Origin: Clostridia bacterium
GTDB taxonomy: Bacteria > Bacillota > Clostridia > Oscillospirales > CAG-272
Direction of reading: 5' to 3'
Assembly: GCA_017625275.1 (NCBI GenBank)
Contig: JAGALI010000226.1
Span: forward strand, 1 to 5,153
DNA: 5,153 nt
The notes beneath the pieces were generated by a model. The model was not told the origin of the DNA and made no database searches. It saw nothing but the letters and a program-made list of their open reading frames with translations. Both the position numbers and the translations under genes were made by a program. Numbering within the stretch: the first letter of the stretch is position 1; every line of letters starts with the position of its first letter. Positions 1 through 5,153 of this stretch are shown here, in pieces.

Positions 1-74
1 ACGTGCCTACCATCGTATGTGGAAAGTCCACCAAGGTCGCGCGCGTTTGACACAGTTTCAAGCGCTATTTTCAA
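1..74 (-). CDS. Tyrosine-phosphatase-family protein, N-terminal fragment (TTG start, runs off left edge)
   Basis: Only 24 whole codons are present, reading from a TTG at 74-72 to the left window edge. The peptide begins (M)KIALETVSNARDLGGLST and continues Y-D-G-R-H. The N-x-R-D-L-G-G block followed by a short T/Y-D-G-R turn is the N-terminal signature of the Y_phosphatase3 group (LipA-like tyrosine/phosphoinositide phosphatases). The catalytic H-C-x5-R loop would lie outside the window. The start is well constrained: the codon just upstream (77-75) is TAG in the same frame, and AGAGGGTG at 88-81 sits six bases before the TTG. The gene is divergent from the acetyltransferase gene, with 112 bases between start codons. 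By family it should remove phosphate from phosphotyrosine or a related substrate; the true substrate is unknown. The match is to a short but distinctive motif, so the family call is likely and the function only inferred. Confidence 0.78.
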   Translation of the reverse strand, partial: MKIALETVSNARDLGGLSTYDGRH

Positions 75-80
75 CTAGCA

Positions 81-88
81 CACCCTCT
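81..88 (-). promoter_or_regulatory. Ribosome binding site of the TTG-start phosphatase gene
   Basis: On the minus strand 88-81 reads AGAGGGTG, a good Shine-Dalgarno match, six bases before the TTG at 74-72. It decides the start, because no ATG or GTG in that frame lies between it and the first conserved residues and a TAG stop directly precedes the TTG. Confidence 0.7.
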
Positions 89-107
89 TTTTTCTTAATA
101 TAATAAA

Positions 108-136
108 ATTATACTACAATTTCTTGATATTTGCAA
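108..136 (-). promoter_or_regulatory. Sigma-A-type promoter for the leftward phosphatase gene
   Basis: On the minus strand the -35 candidate is TTGCAA (136-131, four of six consensus bases). A 17-base spacer follows, then a perfect TATAAT (113-108). Transcription would start near 101-102, leaving about 27 bases of leader before the TTG at 74. The surroundings are very AT-rich, so a chance -10 is possible, but box quality, spacing and leader length all agree. The -35 box lies one base from the -35 box of the rightward promoter. Confidence 0.58.
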
Positions 137-152
137 GATATTGTGGTATTAT
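124..152 (+). promoter_or_regulatory. Sigma-A-type promoter (extended -10) for the cysE-holA operon
   Basis: TTGATA (124-129, -35) is followed by exactly 17 bases and TATTAT (147-152, -10, five of six consensus). A TGG at 144-146 supplies the TGn extended -10 element. Transcription would start near 159, giving a leader of roughly 28 bases, too short for a T-box or SAM riboswitch. The -35 region lies in a short inverted repeat (TCTTG 122-126, CAAGA 134-138), and GATATT occurs twice 11 bases apart (126-131 and 137-142). Either could be an operator, but this is not shown. Confidence 0.65.
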
Positions 153-186
153 TAGACTAACGAGATTTTTTATTCGAGGTGCTTTT

Positions 187-1047
187 ATGTTAGATATAGA
201 AAAGATTGCAAGGGAAATGGCGCTTTCGTACAAAGAAAGTGTGCTTCCTATGATAGGCTCGGAGCTTTCGCTTCCTGACAGGGACGAAATTATCAGTATA
301 TTGAATGATGTTAAAAGGCTCATGTTCCCTGCTTATTTTGCGCCAAACGAGGCAAAGGGTGACGCGCTCGCATTTTCGGAGCCACTGCTTTACTCAATAT
401 ATGGCAGAATTAAAAAGCAAATTTCCCTCGCCCTTTCCTTCAAGAAAAAGGGTGATGTAGGTGCTGAGGCTGAGAAAATTGCCACTCGCTTTATTTCTGA
501 GCTTCCAAAAATTCATAAAATCCTAATAACTGATGCTGAGGCTGCCTTTGAAGGAGACCCTGCTGCTGGTAGCAAGGAGGAGATTATCTTCTCTTACCCT
601 GGCTTTTACGCAATTTTCGTATACAGGGTGGCGCATCTTCTCTACGAGGACGGCGTTGCGCTTGTTCCTCGTGTTATGACAGAGCATGCACACAGCCAGA
701 CAGGTATTGATATTAACCCTGGTGCGACAATTGGAGAATATTTCTTCATCGACCACGGTACTGGCATAGTTATCGGTGAAACAACAGTTATTGGCAAGCG
801 CGTGCGCCTTTATCAGGGCGTTACTCTTGGTGCGCTTTCTCCTCGTAAGGGTCAAAGCCTTGCAGGAGTTAAAAGACACCCTACCATCAAGGACAATGTT
901 ACCATTTATTCTGGTGCTTCTATTCTTGGTGGCGATACAGTTATCGGTGAGGGTGCTGTTATCGGTGGTAACTCATTTATTACCGAAAGCGTTGCCGACA
1001 ATGCGCGTGTCAGCATTAAGCTTCCGGAGTTGATTATAAAGAAATGA
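187..1047 (+). CDS. cysE: Serine O-acetyltransferase, long EpsC-type
   Basis: This cytosolic enzyme transfers acetyl from acetyl-CoA to L-serine, giving O-acetylserine, the precursor that cysteine synthase turns into cysteine. The protein is 286 residues. Residues about 1-160 form the helical N-terminal domain, and about 170-280 form a left-handed beta-helix of hexapeptide repeats (I-G-E-T-T-V-I-G-K, I-L-G-G-D-T-V-I-G-E-G). The catalytic pair is visible as D175 (in D-I-N-P-G-A) and H190 (in D-H-G-T-G), 15 residues apart as in Escherichia coli D143/H158. R230-H231 (K-R-H-P) follows after a six-residue-longer loop typical of the long EpsC type. The tail ends L-I-I-K-K and lacks the C-terminal isoleucine that docks into CysK in enteric bacteria. 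The start at 187 is chosen because GAGGTG (176-181) lies five bases upstream; an earlier in-frame TTG at 124 falls in the -35 box. It is the first gene of the operon and overlaps the next by four bases. Confidence 0.93.
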   Translation: MLDIEKIAREMALSYKESVLPMIGSELSLPDRDEIISILNDVKRLMFPAYFAPNEAKGDALAFSEPLLYSIYGRIKKQISLALSFKKKGDVGAEAEKIATRFISELPKIHKILITDAEAAFEGDPAAGSKEEIIFSYPGFYAIFVYRVAHLLYEDGVALVPRVMTEHAHSQTGIDINPGATIGEYFFIDHGTGIVIGETTVIGKRVRLYQGVTLGALSPRKGQSLAGVKRHPTIKDNVTIYSGASILGGDTVIGEGAVIGGNSFITESVADNARVSIKLPELIIKK

Positions 1048-1544
1048 AATGCAAGATAAAGGTTACAACTAGGCAGAGCGAATCTGGTGGAATCTCGCTC
1101 TTTGACAACGCCTTTTTTGGCAATGAGCCTGTTTATGAGTTTGACCCCTACAATGGTCTTTCTCCTGATGATATTGACACTATAACAACCTATTTTGATG
1201 GTCTTATAGCAGAGACTGGTGACGAGGTGAGAATCACCTACTTTGAGGACGATGCAAGTGGTATGGGTGGTGTGAAGGCTATTATCGCCTTTAACAAATC
1301 AGAGCCAAAAGAGGTTACTATAACTCGCTCCGGCGCTGTGAATACAATTATGCTATTTTCACAGGGTGAGCGTACTATTTCCGTATACAATACACCATAT
1401 ATGCCCTTTGAGCTTGGAATTTACGCTAAAAGGGTTGATAATAGAATTATGACCGACGGGGTGCTTGAAATCTCCTATATTTTGGAGATAAAGGGTGCCT
1501 TGGCGCAAAAAACAGAAATGAAATTGGAGCTAACACGCGAATGA
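1044..1544 (+). CDS. DUF1934 family (YwiB-like) putative beta-barrel protein
   Basis: This is a 166-residue protein without signal peptide or membrane segment, so probably cytosolic. It matches the DUF1934 pattern: an I-T-Y-F-E-D strand at 63-69, a loop with G-M-G-G at 73-76, V-T-I-T-R-S-G at 91-97, M-L-F-S-Q-G-E at 103-109, a Y-N-T-P-Y turn at 115-119, and a final L-E-I-S-Y-I-L-E-I strand at 141-149. The family, including Bacillus subtilis YwiB (about 140 residues), is predicted to form a small calycin-like beta barrel, and its function is not known to me. This copy is longer because of extra residues at about 15-50, before the first conserved strand. The ATG overlaps the stop of the upstream gene (ATGA), and the nearest GGAG (1026-1029) is 14 bases away, so translation is probably coupled. 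In Bacillus the gene lies near argS; here it sits between cysE and holA. Family call good, role unknown. Confidence 0.8.
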   Translation: MKCKIKVTTRQSESGGISLFDNAFFGNEPVYEFDPYNGLSPDDIDTITTYFDGLIAETGDEVRITYFEDDASGMGGVKAIIAFNKSEPKEVTITRSGAVNTIMLFSQGERTISVYNTPYMPFELGIYAKRVDNRIMTDGVLEISYILEIKGALAQKTEMKLELTRE

Positions 1545-2569
1545 CAGAGGCAGAATTCAGGCAAGAGCTAAAGGCGCTTCACGGTGGCTATCTTTTTTAT
1601 GGTGACGAGGATTATTTAAAGCTATCCTACGCAAAAGAGGTAAAAAAGAGAGTGCTTGATGGCACCTTTGATGAATTTAATCATGTGGTTATTTATGGCG
1701 AGGATTACACCCCCGCTAGCCTTTGTAATGCAATTGCCTCTCTACCTATGATGGCTGAAAAAAAGCTTGTTGAGGTGCGCTCCCTTGATATTAAGTCGCT
1801 GAAAAAGGACGAGCTGTCAGAGCTTTGCGAGGCGCTTTTGACCCTTGAGGATTGCGACCACACCGTGCTTGTTTTACGCGCTGACTCCCATCTTTTTGAC
1901 GCTGGCACGCAAAAGCGTCCTAGCGAGGCATTTAAGCAGATTACTAAAATTCTCACTCCTGTTGAGTTTGAGTTTCCTGTTGGCACGCGCCTTACCTCTT
2001 GGATTTTGCGACACTTTACCGAGGGTAATATTGAATTTGACCCCAATCTTTCGACCTATCTTGTTGAGAGCTGTGGGCATAGCATGTGGACTCTATCAAA
2101 CGAAATAGACAAGCTTTGTGCGTATGCAAAGCAAAACGGCATTGGTGTTATCGAGGAAAAGCATATCGACCTTGTATGCTGTAAAAGCATTGAATATGAT
2201 GATTTTCAGCTGACAAATGTGCTTTTAGAGGGCAAAACACAGGCTGTTTTTGAAACCCTGCGTCGCCAAAAGCTAAATCATGAGCCTGCGAACATTATTC
2301 TCTTTTCCATTGTAAAAATGTATACTGAGCTTTATGCAGTATGCAGGCTTCAGTCAATGGGGCTTTCAAAGGCTCAAATCGCTACAAGCCTCAAAATTCA
2401 CGAGTTTAAGGTGGGTAAATATCTTTCCAGGATTGCAAGGACCTCTCCTGCAAGAATTGAGCGCGCGCTTGAGCTTTGTAGGGATGCGGATTTACAATCA
2501 AAGTCTGCTATGAATCTTGATACCTATGGCGCTGTCGAGCGTCTGATTAGCACACTCTGTGCGCTTTAA
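1541..2569 (+). CDS. holA: DNA polymerase III subunit delta (clamp loader)
   Basis: The delta subunit opens the sliding-clamp ring in the clamp-loader complex so that the beta clamp can be placed on primed DNA. The length of 342 residues is usual for the family. The N-terminal domain opens with the typical G-G-Y-L-F-Y-G-D-E-D-Y-L (15-26) and has the L-P-M-M-A-E-K-K-L-V strand (68-77) of the AAA+-like fold without a functional Walker A site, as expected for delta. The middle domain holds D-P-N-L-S-T-Y-L-V-E-S-C-G (168-179) and L-S-N-E-I-D-K-L (185-192). The C-terminal collar helices include I-L-F-S-I-V-K-M-Y (253-261), H-E-F-K-V-G-K-Y (287-294), and the closing D-A-D-L-Q-S-K (315-321). The ATG overlaps the previous stop (ATGA), and GGAG at 1526-1529 lies 11 bases upstream. 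The next gene follows after 12 bases. I see no frameshift or missing part. Confidence 0.92.
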   Translation: MTEAEFRQELKALHGGYLFYGDEDYLKLSYAKEVKKRVLDGTFDEFNHVVIYGEDYTPASLCNAIASLPMMAEKKLVEVRSLDIKSLKKDELSELCEALLTLEDCDHTVLVLRADSHLFDAGTQKRPSEAFKQITKILTPVEFEFPVGTRLTSWILRHFTEGNIEFDPNLSTYLVESCGHSMWTLSNEIDKLCAYAKQNGIGVIEEKHIDLVCCKSIEYDDFQLTNVLLEGKTQAVFETLRRQKLNHEPANIILFSIVKMYTELYAVCRLQSMGLSKAQIATSLKIHEFKVGKYLSRIARTSPARIERALELCRDADLQSKSAMNLDTYGAVERLISTLCAL

Positions 2570-2581
2570 ATAGGTGATTTT

Positions 2582-3154
2582 ATGAAGAAAATTATTTACC
2601 CTATCATAGTCGAGGGCAAGTACGACAAAATAAAAATTTGCTCGCTTTTTAACGCTACTGTTATTACAACTGGTGGCTTTTCAATATTTAATAATAACGA
2701 AAAAATTGCACTTTTAAAAAAGCTTGCGCTAAGTGCTGGAAAAATCATTCTTTTGACGGATAGTGATGGTGGTGGGCACCTTATTCGCTCACATATAAAA
2801 ACTCACCTATCCCCAGATATGATTATAAATCTTTACACTCCCAAAACTCAGGGCAAGGAAAAACGCAAGCGCGAAGCCTCAAGGGAGGGTGTTTTGGGCG
2901 TCGAGGGTATCGATAACGATGTGCTTATATCTCTTCTTGAGCCATTTACCGAGGTCTCTGTGCCAAAGGCAAGTGGCGATACAATAACAAAGGCCGACCT
3001 CTATTTCTGGGGGCTTACAGGACGCGATGATAGCAAATCAAGGCGCGAGGCGCTTCTCACCTCTATCGACCTTCCTCATGATATGACTCCAAATGCAATG
3101 CTCAGCGCTATCAATATTCTATACACCAAGGAAGAATTTGAAAAGCTTTTATAA
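2582..3154 (+). CDS. RNase M5-like TOPRIM protein with DUF4093 C-terminal domain
   Basis: The 190-residue protein has an N-terminal TOPRIM domain: I-I-V-E-G-K-Y-D (8-15, with the TOPRIM glutamate E11) and L-L-T-D-S-D-G-G-G-H-L-I-R (57-69, with the D60-x-D62 metal pair). A basic block G-K-E-K-R-K-R-E (91-98) leads into L-G-V-E-G-I (105-110). The C-terminal I-T-K-A-D-L-Y-F-W-G-L-T-G (135-147) and L-Y-T-K-E-E-F (180-186) match the RNase M5 tail (DUF4093). RNase M5 removes the ends of 5S rRNA precursor with help from L18. This protein resembles the clostridial variant often named primase-like, which differs from the Bacillus enzyme: D-S-D-G-G-G-H replaces D-P-D-x-x-G-E, and G-V-E-G replaces G-V-E-H. 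Whether it matures 5S rRNA is therefore inferred. AGGTGA (2572-2577) lies four bases before the ATG. It is the last gene of the operon and a hairpin terminator follows at once. It is not beside ksgA as in Bacillus. Confidence 0.82.
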   Translation: MKKIIYPIIVEGKYDKIKICSLFNATVITTGGFSIFNNNEKIALLKKLALSAGKIILLTDSDGGGHLIRSHIKTHLSPDMIINLYTPKTQGKEKRKREASREGVLGVEGIDNDVLISLLEPFTEVSVPKASGDTITKADLYFWGLTGRDDSKSRREALLTSIDLPHDMTPNAMLSAINILYTKEEFEKLL

Positions 3155-3161
3155 CAAATTT

Positions 3162-3188
3162 AGGACACGCGAGCCGTGTCCTTTTTTT
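3162..3188 (+). terminator. Intrinsic terminator of the cysE-holA operon
   Basis: AGGACACG (3162-3169) pairs with CGTGTCCT (3175-3182) across a five-base loop, and a run of seven T (3182-3188) follows directly. It begins seven bases after the stop codon of the RNase M5-like gene. On the other strand the stem is followed only by AAATTTG, so this one appears to work rightward. Confidence 0.88.
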
Positions 3189-3200
3189 ATAACAAACAAA

Positions 3201-3231
3201 GCCCTCTGTGCTTCCACAGAGGGCCTTTTTT
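3201..3231. terminator. Second, probably bidirectional terminator between convergent genes
   Basis: A perfect 10-bp stem, GCCCTCTGTG (3201-3210) with CACAGAGGGC (3215-3224), closes a four-base CTTC loop. Rightward it is followed by C and six T (3226-3231). Leftward it is preceded by a run of A and followed by TTTGTTTGTT, a usable U-rich tract. It can back up the first terminator and end the leftward VWA gene transcript, whose stop codon is 23 bases away. Confidence 0.85.
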
Positions 3232-3253
3232 AGAGAATTTAGGATTTGAGAGA

Positions 3254-5153
3254 TTATCTTCCTCTCATGGATGCGTATTGCTCCTCGTCGGTCATAACCT
3301 TCTTCTTCTTCTCCTTCTTTGGTGAGAAGTTACGGAAGAACAAATCAATTATGAACAATAGTAGCAATGCGATAATTGCAGGGGTTGAAATATTATGCTC
3401 GAATTGGAAGAGCTCATCCTTTGCTATATCAAAGAAGCCCTTTACATCCTTCATAATCTTACCATCGCCCGCAGCTGAAAGGTCCTCCATTACGCTCTTT
3501 CCATCGACGCTAAACAGGTCGTACTCATCTGGATAGAAGCCTACTACGGCGTAGTTTGCCTTATCGAAGAGCTGTGGAGTTTCGTCTTTCGTTACAAGCC
3601 TTACCTCAATTAGGTATGTGCCTGCCTCATCGGAGGTTTCGATTTCCTTTCTGTACTTTGTATCTGCTACACGAACAAATTCTGTATATTCTACGGTATT
3701 GTCGTTTGTGTCAGTTACATATGCGACAAGCTGTTCGTTATCTCTTATTCTCTTAAGAGTTTCAACAGTCAATCTTGTTACACCCTCTACACGCTCACTA
3801 GAGATTTTAAGACCAGTTGCGTCTATCTCGGTGTTAAGTGAGTTAACCAAAAGATTAGATACAATTACCTTATTATCTGGGTTTTTGTCGCCACTTGAGA
3901 ATAGCGAGTTAGACCAAACGCCACCAAGGTCACTCATATAAACTGTGGTATGTCCATTTCCAACCTCTGCTTCAGCAATGATTGGACGAAGGTCGTCGGC
4001 AGAAAGAATCATCTTAGCACCACTCTTAATTGTTGTACCATAGTAACCGCCGATTGTATCAAGATCCTCTGTTTTAAGTCCTACAAGAACCTTACTATCA
4101 TTACGCTTTTCAAGCTTTGTTGGACGCTCATTCTTATAATCACCCTTTACTGTCTCTGCAATTTGAAGCAAGGACTGTGTAAGGTCAAGAGATGATGTTA
4201 CCTTTGTAAACTTACCGTGACCGATTGTAGCAAGGAGTGAAAGCTCCTCAATCTCAGAGGTCTTTAGGTTACCAATACCGATTGTTGAGGTAAGAATACC
4301 AGAGTTTGCCATTCTACGAATTATTGAATCGTAGCCTGAGCCCTTATCCTGTGGCTCACCATCGGAAAGGAATACCATTTGCTTAAGGTCTGCATCGCTC
4401 TCATCAAGAAGAAGGTTCGCCTTTGTTATAGCAAGACCATAGTTAGTACCAGCTGCCTTTACCTTGTATCCGTTTGCGTCGTGCTGTGAAGAGCCAGGGG
4501 TTCCTGTTACACGATTTTCACGACCAGGCTTTTCACCCTCAGAGAGAGTATGAGCATAGTAATATTCCTCAAAGGATTCCTGAAGGTATTGCTTCATGTA
4601 TTCCTTTTCACTAAGCTGTGTGATTGGAAGCGCAACTGTTGCGTCTGCGTCGAACACTATAACACCAACATAGTCCTCAGGAGTAAATTCATCTGTATCA
4701 AGAAGCTTAAGCACGCTTTCAAGCACCATGTCATAACGAGTCATTTTCTCGCCGTACTTGTTTGTTTGTCCTTTAACCTCTGCACCCATTGATCCAGAAA
4801 GGTCAACGGTGATTACTGTTGCGATTGTTTCGCGACGCTCATCAATTTTAAGGTCAACAGGAAGAATATCTACAAGTGGGTTATCTGCAAGAGCGTTGTT
4901 CTTGTATGAGTTAGAGCCACATGTAAATACGAGTCCACGGCCAATTTCCTCAACATATCTCTTAATAAGGTCTGTTGAGCCTGTTGGCATATCCTCAAAA
5001 TCGATGTTCATAAGCACAACCTCATCATACTTAAGAAGCTTTTCCATTGATGTTGGGAAGTCTCTTGTGTTGATAACATCGTACTCATATTCATCCTCTA
5101 TTAGAGATGTTATTTTGCTTGCAACCTGCTTGCCGTCTCCATCTACAAGAAGG
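3254..5153 (-). CDS. Membrane-anchored VWA-domain protein with GATase-like fold (N-terminus outside window)
   Basis: The frame is open from the TAA at 3256-3254 to the right edge: 632 residues are visible and the start lies beyond 5153. The ATG at 5047 is internal, since upstream codons read L-L-V-D-G-D-G-K and continue the domain. Numbering from the first visible codon, residues 1-100 look like the first half of a GATase1-like fold (Y-D-E-V-V-L-M-N at 42-49, then G-R-G-L-V-F-T-C-G at 72-80). A von Willebrand A domain follows with a full metal site: D117-x-S119-x-S121, T236 and D264. Residues about 375-416 return to the GATase-like part (Y-M-S-D-L-G-G-V-W-S at 405-414). One membrane helix lies at about 592-607 (A-I-I-A-L-L-L-L-F-I-I), with a lysine-rich tail that should be cytosolic. 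BatA-like relatives usually have more N-terminal helices. Probable role is surface or periplasm-side protein binding; ligand unknown. A long insertion separates the MIDAS serines from T236. Confidence 0.87.
   Translation of the reverse strand, partial: LLVDGDGKQVASKITSLIEDEYEYDVINTRDFPTSMEKLLKYDEVVLMNIDFEDMPTGSTDLIKRYVEEIGRGLVFTCGSNSYKNNALADNPLVDILPVDLKIDERRETIATVITVDLSGSMGAEVKGQTNKYGEKMTRYDMVLESVLKLLDTDEFTPEDYVGVIVFDADATVALPITQLSEKEYMKQYLQESFEEYYYAHTLSEGEKPGRENRVTGTPGSSQHDANGYKVKAAGTNYGLAITKANLLLDESDADLKQMVFLSDGEPQDKGSGYDSIIRRMANSGILTSTIGIGNLKTSEIEELSLLATIGHGKFTKVTSSLDLTQSLLQIAETVKGDYKNERPTKLEKRNDSKVLVGLKTEDLDTIGGYYGTTIKSGAKMILSADDLRPIIAEAEVGNGHTTVYMSDLGGVWSNSLFSSGDKNPDNKVIVSNLLVNSLNTEIDATGLKISSERVEGVTRLTVETLKRIRDNEQLVAYVTDTNDNTVEYTEFVRVADTKYRKEIETSDEAGTYLIEVRLVTKDETPQLFDKANYAVVGFYPDEYDLFSVDGKSVMEDLSAAGDGKIMKDVKGFFDIAKDELFQFEHNISTPAIIALLLLFIIDLFFRNFSPKKEKKKKVMTDEEQYASMRGR

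Noticed and set aside
124..186. In-frame TTG start at 124 that would add 21 residues to the serine acetyltransferase
   Set aside because: This TTG is the -35 box itself and the stretch contains the -10 box. The added residues do not resemble the family, and the ATG at 187 has a well-placed GAGGTG.
153..186. T-box or SAM riboswitch leader before the serine acetyltransferase gene
   Set aside because: The predicted leader is only about 28 bases, with no conserved T-box sequence and no terminator hairpin.
114..323. Minus-strand 69-codon open frame over the promoter region and cysE start
   Set aside because: It overlaps the promoters and the coding start of a clear gene, has no recognisable motif, and mirrors the codons of the plus-strand gene.
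1759..1765. A-AAA-AAG slippery heptamer in frame in holA, as in the dnaX frameshift site
   Set aside because: The same heptamer also occurs near 1642 in holA and at 2716-2722 in the RNase M5-like gene, wherever an A precedes Lys-Lys. No strong downstream hairpin is seen, and the -1 frame stops within a few codons.
3157..3244. Nine-base direct repeat AATTTAGGA (3157-3165 and 3236-3244) flanking the terminators, as if bounding an inserted element
   Set aside because: It is short and AT-rich, and the enclosed 70 bases are just the two terminators, with no terminal inverted repeats or coding content.
3618..3941. Plus-strand open frames antisense to the VWA gene (also 3246-3536, 3950-4195, 4550-4792)
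   Set aside because: They are shadows of a long, well-conserved minus-strand protein, have Ser/Leu/Cys-rich compositions typical of antisense reading, and show no family motif.

Overview
The window looks like a chromosomal piece of an AT-leaning, low-GC Gram-positive bacterium, most likely a Clostridia-type gut anaerobe (Oscillospiraceae-like). The basis is family resemblance: a long EpsC-type serine acetyltransferase, a DUF1934 (YwiB-like) protein, a short HolA, the clostridial TOPRIM/DUF4093 variant of RNase M5, and a membrane VWA protein. AGGTG/GAGGTG-type ribosome binding sites and compact ATGA gene junctions agree. No taxonomic search was possible.

Layout. Positions 1-74 (minus strand) hold the first 24 codons of a tyrosine-phosphatase-family gene that leaves the window on the left. 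It begins at a TTG codon and carries the family's N-A-R-D-L-G-G signature. Positions 75-186 are a divergent control region with two good sigma-A-type promoters pointing away from each other. Their -35 boxes are one base apart, so two polymerases could hardly bind together. Positions 187-3154 (plus strand) are a tightly packed four-gene unit: serine O-acetyltransferase, DUF1934 protein, DNA polymerase III delta subunit (holA), and an RNase M5-like TOPRIM protein. The first two junctions are 4-base ATGA overlaps and the third gap is 12 bases, so one transcript is likely. Positions 3155-3253 hold two hairpin terminators between convergent genes. The second is a strong, probably bidirectional one. 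Positions 3254-5153 (minus strand) are the 3' part of a large membrane-anchored VWA protein whose reading frame stays open to the right edge.

How the genes fit together. The four plus-strand genes join cysteine biosynthesis (O-acetylserine supply), a small putative beta-barrel protein, the clamp-loader subunit and an rRNA-processing-type nuclease. They look like a housekeeping operon of convenience rather than one pathway. In model Firmicutes these genes sit in other neighbourhoods (ywiB near argS, rnmV beside ksgA). The VWA protein belongs to a separate unit that starts outside the window.

No RNA gene, CRISPR array, insertion sequence or phage feature is visible. I do not see a clearly new multi-gene system. 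The most useful observations are the truncated TTG-start phosphatase gene, the interlocked divergent promoters, and an unusually long insertion in the metal-binding face of the VWA domain.
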